From contig NZ_JAGXJW010000005.1 in NCBI RefSeq assembly GCF_019091135.1, positions 124,001 to 188,000 on the forward strand: a stretch of 64,000 nt of DNA, read 5' to 3'. Position numbers and translations under genes: made by a program. The stretch comes from Cohnella sp. GbtcB17 (GTDB taxonomy: Bacteria; Bacillota; Bacilli; Paenibacillales; Paenibacillaceae). This document shows, one piece after another, positions 7,284 to 15,490 of this stretch. The notes under the pieces are model-generated. The model did no database searches and was not told the origin of the DNA. It worked only from the letters and a program-made list of their open reading frames with translations. The first letter of the stretch is position 1. Every line of letters begins with the position of its first letter.

Positions 7284-9989
7284 ATGTCTATCATTTCGAG
7301 AAAAACGGTCGGTTTTCTGGTCGTGCTTGTCCTCTGGATCACCGGTGCTTTACCCCAAGTTGCCGCCGCGGACGAGAGCGCGGACGCTGCCCCGGCAGCT
7401 TCGGCGCAAGCCGCCGCCGCGCCGGCCACGATTCAAAATTACCCGATGCCCTCCATCTATGCCGCATCCGGCGTATATTCGTTAAAGGCGGACAGCCAGT
7501 CGATTCCCGTCATCGGCTACAAGGACGATTACGATTACGCGCAATTTTCTTTTTCCGGCACGGTTACGATCGAAGTAACCGCCAATGTGCCGATTACATC
7601 CTTCTCCATCAGTCCGTTGGCCAAAAACATCGAGGGGACGGCCAGCGGGAACAAGCTGACCTTTACGCTGTCCGAATCGACCTATGCGATCGTCAAAATC
7701 AATGATTTGAAGAAAAAGCTTGTCATCGCGGCAGATCCTTTGGAGACGGATATTCCGGCGTCTTCGGGCGCCGGCATCTACAATGTCACCCAGGCGCCGT
7801 ACAATGCGGATAAGACGGGTGCCACGATGGCGTCGGGCGCGATCCAGCGGGCGATCGACGACGCCAATCAAGCCGGCGGCGGCATCGTATTCGTCCCGGC
7901 GGGCGTCTACAAGAGCGGCAATCTGACGTTAAAAAGCAATGTGACCTTCTATGTGGCCGGCGGCGCCGTCATCGTCGGGACGGGCAAGGGGGAAGACTAC
8001 GCGATCGATTTCCGCAAGGATTCGCGCAATGCGGACGGCACGTATTTTATTCGCACCGCCGTAAACTCCAGCAATATTACCGTACGGGGACGGGGCACGA
8101 TCGACGGCAACGGCATCGCGATGCGGGAGCGGAAAATGCCGGCGCCGAACAAAAACGAAGGCCTCCTGAACAACCTGCTCGTCCCGATCGCAACGACGAA
8201 TTTTACGTTTGACGGCTTGACCTTGCGGGACGCGGGCTTCTGGTCGTTCATGGTCGTTCGTTCCGATCATGTCACCATTAAAAATCTGAAGGGATTCCAG
8301 GATCTGTACAAGATCGAGAATGACGTCATCGATATCAACGAAAGTCAGGACGTGCTCGTGAAGCATGCGATCGCCATCTCGGACGACGACACGTATTCGA
8401 CGAAGACGTGGCTGCAAACGGGGATGTCCAGCGGATGGCCGGGCGCGCTTGAGCATTTGGAAAACGTCGTCTTTGACGACGCGCTGGCATGGACCCGATG
8501 CGCGGCCTTTAAGGTCGGCATGGGCGTAGCCCAGCCCCAGATCGGAGTGACCGTGCGAAATTCGTACGTATATCAGAGCTCCCGGGCGCTGCTGGTCGAT
8601 CACGGCTACCAATACAACACGCTTCCGCAGGAGGGCTATGCCCAAAACATTACGTTTGAAAATATCGATATCGAACGCGTCGAGATTACGCAGTTCGGGA
8701 ACTATTGGCTGGGGCTGTCTACGAGCACGTCCGGCGATGTCAGCAACGTCAAGGTGAAAAATATAAATATCCGCCAGCTCGGCGGCGATCCCTCCCGAAT
8801 TTCCGGGAATGCCACAAAAGGCGGAACGGTAAACGGCGTCACGTTCTCGGATGTATACGTGAAAGGCAAGTTGGCCGAGAGCCTGAGCGACTTGAAGATC
8901 AACGTCGGCAGCAATGTGAACGATGTCGTGTTCGCCAATTCCGCGCAGCTGTTCGGCGACAATTTCGAAGACGGAGATACGGCGGGCTGGACGTCCGTGT
9001 CGGGCGGCTGGAACGTACCGACGGTCGGCGCGAATAACGTGCTGTCCAGCGGGAGCCAGACCTCCACGTCGCTGATGACCGCCAATGCCGGCGGCTCGTG
9101 GGCGGACTATGCGTTCGAAGCCAAGACGCGGATGGGTATGACCGATGCCAATGCGGGCCTTGTTTTCCGGGTGCAGGACGCCAATAACTACTATATGTAT
9201 CGGATTAATTCGTCCAATCAGAAGCTGGAGCTGCACAAATCCGTCAACGGACAATTGACGCTTGCGGCAAGCGCGCCGTTCACGGCCCGCGAGAAGCAGT
9301 GGTATACCGTCAAGGCGGTCGTGCAGGGCAACAAAATTTCCGGTTATGTCGACGGACAATTAAAAATGGAATGGACCAATCCCGTAACGGAATTGACGAC
9401 AGGGGGGATCGGATTCCGCACAACCTCGGCGGGCGTTCACTTCGACGATGCGAAGGTGTCCCCGATCGTTCGGTTCAGCGACGATTTTGAGGATGGAAAT
9501 ACGGCGGGGTGGACCGCTTCTTCCGGTTCCTGGAGCGTGTCCACGGCCGGCTTGAAGGTGCTGAAGCAGCACAATTGGACGACCGCGATCATGACCGCCG
9601 GCGATTCGTGGACGGATTATTCGTATGAAGCCAAAGTAAAAATGCCCGCCGCCGATGCGAATGCCAATGCCGGTCTGTTGTTCAGGGTGCAGGATGCGAA
9701 CAATTACTATATGTATCGCATCAATTTATCGAACCAGAAGCTGGAGCTGTACAAATCCGTGAACGGGCAGCTGACGCTCGTATCCAGCACGGCCTTCGCT
9801 GCACAAACCAACCAATGGTACACGATCAAGGCTTCAGTGAAAGGCAATGCCGTCAAAGGTTATGTGAACGACGCGTTAAAGACGCAGTGGACCAATCCGG
9901 TCATGGAACTGACGGCGGGGAAAATCGGATTCCGAACCACCTCGGCGGATGTCGCTTTCGATGACGCACTGGTGCTGTCTCCGTCCTAA
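7284..9989 (+). CDS. Secreted GH28-like beta-helix protein with two tandem C-terminal modules
   Basis: 901 residues. The signal peptide (about 1-30) has a hydrophobic core and an AAA cleavage area. Residues about 165-555 form a right-handed beta-helix of the GH28/pectate-lyase type (AIDDANQAGGGIVFVPAGVY, then NSSNITVRGRGTIDGNG). NDVIDIN and ISDDDT are at the places of the GH28 NTD and DD motifs, but the usual GHG and RIK motifs are not evident. Two similar modules of about 170 residues follow, from about 557 and 730. Each starts FEDG-TAGW and contains LVFRVQDANNYYMYRIN or a close variant, as in concanavalin-type CBM66/DUF1080-like domains. Function is probably binding and cleavage of a plant polysaccharide such as pectin. 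The ATG has GGGAGG upstream. Confidence 0.85.
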   Translation: MSIISRKTVGFLVVLVLWITGALPQVAAADESADAAPAASAQAAAAPATIQNYPMPSIYAASGVYSLKADSQSIPVIGYKDDYDYAQFSFSGTVTIEVTANVPITSFSISPLAKNIEGTASGNKLTFTLSESTYAIVKINDLKKKLVIAADPLETDIPASSGAGIYNVTQAPYNADKTGATMASGAIQRAIDDANQAGGGIVFVPAGVYKSGNLTLKSNVTFYVAGGAVIVGTGKGEDYAIDFRKDSRNADGTYFIRTAVNSSNITVRGRGTIDGNGIAMRERKMPAPNKNEGLLNNLLVPIATTNFTFDGLTLRDAGFWSFMVVRSDHVTIKNLKGFQDLYKIENDVIDINESQDVLVKHAIAISDDDTYSTKTWLQTGMSSGWPGALEHLENVVFDDALAWTRCAAFKVGMGVAQPQIGVTVRNSYVYQSSRALLVDHGYQYNTLPQEGYAQNITFENIDIERVEITQFGNYWLGLSTSTSGDVSNVKVKNINIRQLGGDPSRISGNATKGGTVNGVTFSDVYVKGKLAESLSDLKINVGSNVNDVVFANSAQLFGDNFEDGDTAGWTSVSGGWNVPTVGANNVLSSGSQTSTSLMTANAGGSWADYAFEAKTRMGMTDANAGLVFRVQDANNYYMYRINSSNQKLELHKSVNGQLTLAASAPFTAREKQWYTVKAVVQGNKISGYVDGQLKMEWTNPVTELTTGGIGFRTTSAGVHFDDAKVSPIVRFSDDFEDGNTAGWTASSGSWSVSTAGLKVLKQHNWTTAIMTAGDSWTDYSYEAKVKMPAADANANAGLLFRVQDANNYYMYRINLSNQKLELYKSVNGQLTLVSSTAFAAQTNQWYTIKASVKGNAVKGYVNDALKTQWTNPVMELTAGKIGFRTTSADVAFDDALVLSPS

Positions 9990-10024
9990 TATTCGGCTAA
10001 AGACTGTAGCAGGGCAAAGACGCC

Positions 10025-10070
10025 AAAGGGACAAAGCAGGGGGATTTCTCCGCTTTGTCCCTTTTGTTTT
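10025..10070. terminator. Strong bidirectional terminator
   Basis: A 13-bp perfect stem (10025-10037 paired with 10052-10064) has a 14-base loop and is followed on the plus strand by TTTTGTTTT. On the minus strand the stem lies just after the stop of the orphan gene at 10074. It separates two convergent genes and probably serves both. Confidence 0.88.
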
Positions 10071-10073
10071 CGT

Positions 10074-12146
10074 TTACCAAGGGAGCTTCATTTTCCAAAA
10101 GTTCAGGTTCACCAATCCGTCGAGTACGTTTTCGGAAAACTTTATTTGTAATCTTTCCTGAATCTCTTCCTCATTTTTCGTAATTTCAATCTTAATGCTG
10201 TAGGATTGCGTCGGTGTCAGCTGATAATTATAAACATGCTCTACCCGATTGCCGAAACGGGGAAGATAAAATTCGGATTTTAACGATCCATGCAGATAGA
10301 TGCCTGTTTTCACGCCGCATTCATGAATTTCGTAGTAGATGTACACGCCTTTTCCGATGTCAATAAAACCTTTTCCAAAGAAATCTCCTAAAAAGTCCGA
10401 TGTGCAGGGATTGACTATATGGTGTTTTGCTAAAAGGTCTTGTGGGTTATCGGTTGAATCGATTGAAGGATCATAGCATTTTAAATTTCTAATCGTGTTT
10501 AATGGAATTTGCGTGTTGTTTTTCACTTTTCCGGCAGCGGTTCTTGTAATGGTATAACCGGACAAAATATCATTAGTAAAGCTTCTGACATTCAGCCAAG
10601 TGCCTATCCACTTGCCGAACACATCCTTTTGGTTATAAATAACAAAAATCCACATTCCATGCTTTGCGCATTTATCGATAATTTGTTTTAACGATTCCTC
10701 ATCTAGCACATAATCATCGATGGGAACTGATTGTTGCGGATCGCTTTGCGTATATTCAGTATCGAGAGGAATATCGAAAGGTAACTGGCGGAAATTCCAC
10801 TTGTTTGAGCGACCGCTGACTAAATCCAGTAAAGAGCCTTTATTTTCCCACGGTACCGTCCGTTTCTCCAATACAATATCGAGTGAGACGTATTTTTCAA
10901 TGGCTTCAATAAAACCGGCGAAATCATCTGCCTGCACTAGGGTGTTAATATTATCTTTAAACGCGTTATACACATCAAAAAAACATTTTTTGAGCGTGGT
11001 CCAAAACGTAGAGAATGCATTGGATAATGCTAATGGAAGGGTTGCTCCATATGAATTGATAATTGAGGGGATATAACCAATTAACACGAATAAGGCTGCA
11101 TTTTTAGCTTTCTCGATACATCCGTAAATATAATTTTCTACGAGATCCCTTAAACTCGATACGTATTCTAGCTGGATTTCCAGCCTATATGGACTGTTTT
11201 TAATAAATAGACACATATTATATTTTTCTAGCTCGGCTAATGCTTTATTTTTTACGTCAGTCAGAACTTTTTCGACATTCTGCTGCAGATCATCGAACTG
11301 GATCTGATCCTTTAACGCGTCCAAATCCAATTGGGCTTTTAGACCTTCAGGGATATTAAGCATATCTTGAATATTATCTGGAAGCTGAATGTTTTGAATC
11401 AAATCCGGATCGATATTTAAATCTTTCAATGTCTTAGGCAATTCCAGCTCTCGGTTGATCAGGACGGGAAAGAACTCTACTTCTTCCAGTGTAGGCCAGT
11501 TCTTTGGCCAATTGATATTGGGAATCTGTTGAGCTGCAAGTTCTTTCATGTTATTTTGAAACGTCTTCCTTGCGCTATCGACAGCTCCCCAAATGCTTCG
11601 TTTACTCCTCAAGCTTCGCAGCCGTCTTTCTAAAGCTTTAATCTCGTCATAAAGTTGTTTGATTTGAACGTTAGCAAGGCAATACGGGCTTGTTTCGATA
11701 TTACTGGGCGTGCAACGAAGTCGAGAAATTTGTCTAATCCGAGACCATTTATCACTTATTTCTTTCTCTATCCGATTAATCTCAGCACTGTTGTCTCCAA
11801 GAAGTTTATTGAATTCCTCATTCCATTTCCTTCCTATATCTTTAACGCTCTCGGTTGCGCTTCGAAAGGCTCGTTTTGTACGGTTCATACTAATTTTGAA
11901 TCCTCGACGATCATAGAAGTCACTGAATCTATTTGAGCCGCATTGAGCGAGCTTAAATTCAGGAACAAAAAACTCCTCACCGATCGGATAAACCCGCTTC
12001 GTTTTGGCTGAATCCGGTATTTGAAGCTCGTCAGGGGATCTGAAATCACGGATATAGTTCCGGGCATCATAATTAGCTGGATAATAGTTGTAATAATAAG
12101 GATAGCTGTACGGATAGCCACAGTAAAATAAAACTTGATTATTCAT
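10074..12146 (-). CDS. AT-rich orphan protein, 690 residues, function unknown
   Basis: I do not recognise this protein. It starts with a Tyr-rich segment (YCGYPYSYPYYYNYYPANY), like some spore-surface proteins. Charged coiled-coil-like regions follow (about 95-205, for example EINRIEKEISDKWSRIRQI), then a Leu/Pro/Asp-rich stretch with NIQLPDNIQDMLNIPEGL. A hydrophobic segment lies near 345-375 (AALFVLIGYIPSIINSYGA), and the C-terminus looks beta-rich. There is no signal peptide. The start ATG has GGAGG 9 bases upstream. Its base composition is much lower in GC than all neighbours, and it stands alone between two terminated units, so recent transfer is likely. Spore coat, toxin or contact-related roles are possible, but none is shown. 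Confidence 0.8.
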   Translation of the reverse strand: MNNQVLFYCGYPYSYPYYYNYYPANYDARNYIRDFRSPDELQIPDSAKTKRVYPIGEEFFVPEFKLAQCGSNRFSDFYDRRGFKISMNRTKRAFRSATESVKDIGRKWNEEFNKLLGDNSAEINRIEKEISDKWSRIRQISRLRCTPSNIETSPYCLANVQIKQLYDEIKALERRLRSLRSKRSIWGAVDSARKTFQNNMKELAAQQIPNINWPKNWPTLEEVEFFPVLINRELELPKTLKDLNIDPDLIQNIQLPDNIQDMLNIPEGLKAQLDLDALKDQIQFDDLQQNVEKVLTDVKNKALAELEKYNMCLFIKNSPYRLEIQLEYVSSLRDLVENYIYGCIEKAKNAALFVLIGYIPSIINSYGATLPLALSNAFSTFWTTLKKCFFDVYNAFKDNINTLVQADDFAGFIEAIEKYVSLDIVLEKRTVPWENKGSLLDLVSGRSNKWNFRQLPFDIPLDTEYTQSDPQQSVPIDDYVLDEESLKQIIDKCAKHGMWIFVIYNQKDVFGKWIGTWLNVRSFTNDILSGYTITRTAAGKVKNNTQIPLNTIRNLKCYDPSIDSTDNPQDLLAKHHIVNPCTSDFLGDFFGKGFIDIGKGVYIYYEIHECGVKTGIYLHGSLKSEFYLPRFGNRVEHVYNYQLTPTQSYSIKIEITKNEEEIQERLQIKFSENVLDGLVNLNFWKMKLPW

Positions 12147-12457
12147 GAACGAAATCCTCCATCGTTATTGCATCTGTTTCGCTGCATCAGCATAGGCGGA
12201 CTTTATTTATTATGGTTATTCAGGAAAAAAAGAAAAGGTGAATGACAGGGGATGAAGTTTGCTGAATCATGATTTTTCTTAGGAAACCGGGAGCGGGAGG
12301 GGTGCCAGCAATCCCGAATTGTCGGATGACAAGATCATCTATACAAAGGCGTATTGCCTGAATGCGACGCCATTTTCAAATTGTTCAGCCTCCCGCATGA
12401 AGTATTTTCACGTCAAATACTTAATACCGGAAATAGGATTTTTAAAACGCGGTCTTG
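12147..12457. other. Intergenic region, 311 bp
   Basis: It holds the upstream region of the orphan gene (AT-rich, no convincing -35/-10 pair) and the downstream region of the AraC regulator, with one hairpin at 12400-12422. I see nothing else. Confidence 0.5.
12400..12422 (-). terminator. Hairpin downstream of the AraC regulator
   Basis: A perfect 8-bp stem, AAGTATTT/AAATACTT, has a 7-base loop and sits about 35 bases past the regulator's stop codon. It has no T-tract on the minus strand, so termination is uncertain. Confidence 0.3.
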
Positions 12458-13315
12458 TCAGCCTTGCCTGAATCGCATCCTGAAGGACTTGGGCGTGGTG
12501 CCGACCTGCCTGCCGAAGCAACGTACGAAGTACGGAAACGAGCCGAAGCCGGTCTCTTCGGCGATGCGGCCGACGGATTCGTTTGTATCGATGAGCAGCC
12601 GCTTGGCCTGTTCGACGCGATAACGGGTCAAGTACTGGAGCGGCGTATAGCCAAAGGCGCGCTTCATGCAGAGGGACACATAGTTGGCATGGAAATGAAG
12701 CGTCTCCGACATCGCTTTGTAGGAGAGCGTATCCCGGTAATGCCGGCGCAAATAAGCCGCGGCTTCCTCGGCGATCGCCAAGTAAGAATCGCGCTCGGGC
12801 AGCGTTGCGTCCGCTTGGAGGCGCAGCAGCAGCTCCTGGAAGACGAGCTGCTGGCGCCATTGCGAGGACGAACCGGTGTCCGCCTGCAAGGCCAACAGCT
12901 GGCGCAGCCAGTCGTATGCGGCGTCCGGCGACGACAGCTTCCCGGATCGCGGCAAATAAAATGCGAAGCGATGGATCTCGTGAAGCGCGTCGTCCGGGCG
13001 AAGCTCGGCGGCATCCGGCGCCCCTTCCGTCTCGTGCCAGCTGCCAAGCGTCTGGAAGTGGACCCAGTAAAAATGCGTTTCCTCCCGGCAAGGCGCCGTC
13101 GACCGATGCGCGCGGTCCGGCCGGAGAAGGGCGAACGAGCCTGCGGGAATCTCGAGCGGGATCGACTCCTCGGCCATGTAGAGACAGCCGCGCGTCACGA
13201 TCAGCAGATCGAAGACGCCGATGCTAGAGCGATCGGAATGCTGTTCGGAGACCGGATACAGAGCTTCCCCGCAGTAGATGAAGTGCGGCAAGGGCGGAGA
13301 GATGAATTGGAACAT
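12458..13315 (-). CDS. AraC family transcriptional regulator
   Basis: 285 residues. The N-terminal cupin-like sugar-sensing domain (about 10-150) contains GVFDLLIVTRGCLYM and LLRPDRAHRS. The C-terminal part has two helix-turn-helix motifs (about 180-285), with SYKAMSETLHFHANYVSLCM and RIAEETGFGSFPYFVRCFGR. It is divergently transcribed from the GH127 gene, about 195 bases away, the usual arrangement for a local activator responding to an oligosaccharide of that enzyme. The ATG has a GGAGGAT site upstream. The inducer, possibly arabinose or an arabino-oligosaccharide, is inferred only from the neighbour. Confidence 0.9.
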   Translation of the reverse strand: MFQFISPPLPHFIYCGEALYPVSEQHSDRSSIGVFDLLIVTRGCLYMAEESIPLEIPAGSFALLRPDRAHRSTAPCREETHFYWVHFQTLGSWHETEGAPDAAELRPDDALHEIHRFAFYLPRSGKLSSPDAAYDWLRQLLALQADTGSSSQWRQQLVFQELLLRLQADATLPERDSYLAIAEEAAAYLRRHYRDTLSYKAMSETLHFHANYVSLCMKRAFGYTPLQYLTRYRVEQAKRLLIDTNESVGRIAEETGFGSFPYFVRCFGRQVGTTPKSFRMRFRQG

Positions 13316-13480
13316 TGGTATCCTCCAGTGACGATGGTGTGAGCCTTTTATTTTGCCTATTTTACAGTATAAAGGATTGGATCGGGCAAGTCTTCAAGGG
13401 GACGATATGAGGTTGCGATCGGACAATCATTGTGTGCGTTAGGCTATCGGCGAACCTGGCGTCCGCATGCTATATTCGTA

Positions 13481-13495
13481 CATATTCCGAATATG
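13481..13495. promoter_or_regulatory. Inverted repeat upstream of the GH127 gene, possible operator
   Basis: CATATTCCGAATATG is a perfect 7-1-7 dyad just upstream of the GH127 ribosome site, preceded by the related sequence ATATTCG. Its position between a regulator and its probable target suggests an operator. AraC proteins more often bind direct repeats, so another factor is possible. Confidence 0.35.
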
Positions 13496-13509
13496 CGAGG
13501 TGCGAGAAG

Positions 13510-15411
13510 ATGACGACAATCGCAACAAACCACACGGCATTCGAAGCGTTGCCGCTCGGCGCGATCAAGCCCCGTGAGTGGCTGCACGATCAATTGCGCA
13601 TTCAAGCGGACGGCCTCACCGGGCATCTCGACGAGCATTGGGCGGACGTCGGCGACGACAACGGCTGGCTCGGGGGCAAGGGAGAGAGCTGGGAACGGGG
13701 ACCGTATTATGTGGACGGGCTGCTCCCGCTGGCTTACCTGCTCGAGGACGAGCGGCTGATCGCCAAGGCGCAGCGCTGGATCGAATGGTCGCTCGCCAGT
13801 CAGCGCGAGGACGGCTCGTTCGGCCCGTACATGAAGGAGATGGTTAGCGGCGTAGACAAAAATCACGACTGGTGGCCTTTTATGATCATGCTCAAGGTGA
13901 TGACGCAACACGCGGAAGCCACCGGGGATCAGCGGGTCGTCCCGTTTATGACGTCGTTTTTCCGTTACGTGCGGCAGACGATCGAAGGTCGGCCGTTGCT
14001 CGAGTGGGCGGAGGCTCGCGGCATGGAGATGCTGCTCAGCATCCAGTGGCTCCATCGGAGAACGCAGGACGCCTCTTTGCTGGAGCTGGCCGAGATCGTA
14101 GCCGGGCAGACGACGGGCTGGACCGAGGTATTCCACGACTTCCCGTTCTGGCGCAAGGTCGAGCAGTGGGACCTGAAGACCCATGTCGTTAACGTCGCGA
14201 TGGGCATCAAGGCGCCGGGCGCGCGCTACGAGCTTACGGGAGACGTGAAGGAAAAAGAGGCCGTGCATCGCGGCATCGACAGCCTGATGACGTACCACGG
14301 ACAAGCCCACGGCATGTTCTCGGGCGACGAATGGCTGTCCGGCACGCATCCGAGCCAGGGCGTCGAGCTGTGCGCCGTCGTGGAGTATATGTTCTCCATG
14401 GCGCAGCTCACGCGCGTGTTCGGGGAAGGCCGGTTCGGCGACATTTTGGAAAAGGTGGCGTTTAACGCCTTGCCTGCGGCGATCTCCGGAGACTGGACGT
14501 CCCACCAGTACGATCAGCAGGTGAACCAGATGATGTGCAACGTCGCGCCGCGCGCCTGGTGCAATGGCGCGGATGCGAACGTGTTCGGCCTGGAGCCGCA
14601 CTTCGGCTGCTGTACGGCGAATATGCACCAAGGGTGGCCGAAACTTGTCTCGCACCTGTGGATGACGGACCGCGCTGGCGGGCTGGCGGCGGTGTCCTAT
14701 GCGCCTTGCGCGGTGAAGGCGGAGGTTGGACAGGGAGAGGAGCGAGGTACGGCCCTGGAGCTTGAGGTTTCCGGCGGCTACCCGTTCCGCGAATCGGTCG
14801 CGATCTCGCTGAAGCTGAGCCGTTCGGCTGCGTTTGGGATTTCGCTTCGTATTCCGGCGTGGTGCGCGAACCCGACGCTTATGGTGAACGGCGAAGAAAT
14901 CGGCCTCGAGGTCAAAGACGGCTACGCCAAGATATCGCGCCGTTGGGAGAGCGGCGACCGATTGACGCTGAATTTGCCGATGACGGTAAAGACGACGACT
15001 CGCAATCTGTACGCGGCAAACGTCGAAAGGGGGCCGCTCGTCTACGCGCTGCCGATCCAGGAGAACTGGCAGCTGCTCGCGAAGCGGGAGAAGTTCCACG
15101 ATTGGGAGATTTATCCCGGTTCTCCGTGGAAGTACGGCTTGTTGTACGGCGGCGAGTTCGCGGTCGAGCTGTCCGAGATCCCGTATCAACCGTTCTTGGC
15201 CGGCGCGTCGCCCGTTCGCCTGAAGACGCAAGGACAGCTGATCCGCGATTGGCGGATGGAGGGCAACAGCGCGGGCACGCCTCCGCTCCACCCGAACGTG
15301 GACGGTCAGCCGATCGCGGATCTCGAGCTCGTGCCGTACGGCGGCGCCAAGCTCAGAATCGGGGAATTTCCCGTGATCGGCCATCCGCTGGAGGCAAGGC
15401 GCCATAAGTGA
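13510..15411 (+). CDS. GH127 family beta-L-arabinofuranosidase (DUF1680)
   Basis: 633 residues from an ATG at 13510 with GAGG 9 bases upstream; an in-frame TTA-adjacent extension back to 13432 lacks a ribosome site. The fold expected is an (alpha/alpha)6 barrel followed by beta domains. The metal/catalytic cluster known from Bifidobacterium HypBA1 is visible: Glu-x-Cys in SQGVELCAVVEYMF and the adjacent Cys pair in HFGCCTANMHQGWPK. Length fits the family (about 600-680). There is no signal peptide, so it should act in the cytoplasm on imported oligosaccharides, releasing L-arabinose from beta-linked arabinofuranosides. Exact substrate is not proven by sequence. Confidence 0.9.
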   Translation: MTTIATNHTAFEALPLGAIKPREWLHDQLRIQADGLTGHLDEHWADVGDDNGWLGGKGESWERGPYYVDGLLPLAYLLEDERLIAKAQRWIEWSLASQREDGSFGPYMKEMVSGVDKNHDWWPFMIMLKVMTQHAEATGDQRVVPFMTSFFRYVRQTIEGRPLLEWAEARGMEMLLSIQWLHRRTQDASLLELAEIVAGQTTGWTEVFHDFPFWRKVEQWDLKTHVVNVAMGIKAPGARYELTGDVKEKEAVHRGIDSLMTYHGQAHGMFSGDEWLSGTHPSQGVELCAVVEYMFSMAQLTRVFGEGRFGDILEKVAFNALPAAISGDWTSHQYDQQVNQMMCNVAPRAWCNGADANVFGLEPHFGCCTANMHQGWPKLVSHLWMTDRAGGLAAVSYAPCAVKAEVGQGEERGTALELEVSGGYPFRESVAISLKLSRSAAFGISLRIPAWCANPTLMVNGEEIGLEVKDGYAKISRRWESGDRLTLNLPMTVKTTTRNLYAANVERGPLVYALPIQENWQLLAKREKFHDWEIYPGSPWKYGLLYGGEFAVELSEIPYQPFLAGASPVRLKTQGQLIRDWRMEGNSAGTPPLHPNVDGQPIADLELVPYGGAKLRIGEFPVIGHPLEARRHK

Positions 15412-15430
15412 GACAAACGCCGCGGCGGAT

Positions 15431-15474
15431 GGGGCGGCCATCGGTTGGTAGCGCCACTGCCGCCCCTCCGTTTT
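15431..15474. terminator. Terminator between convergent GH127 and pucR-like genes
   Basis: GGGGCGGC (15431-15438) pairs with GCCGCCCC (15459-15466) around a 20-base loop, with TTTT at 15471-15474. It lies 20 bases after the GH127 stop and 17 bases from the stop of the minus-strand regulator. Confidence 0.6.
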
Positions 15475-15490
15475 CCGGAAAGCCTCGATG

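Noticed and set aside
7929..9359. Long open minus-strand frame opposite the GH28-like gene
   Set aside because: No ribosome site or recognisable domain; the opposite strand encodes a clear signal peptide and repeated modules.
13444..15441. Long open frame on the minus strand opposite the GH127 gene
   Set aside because: It mirrors the GC-rich third-position bias of the real gene, has an Arg/Ala/Leu-rich composition and no family motif.
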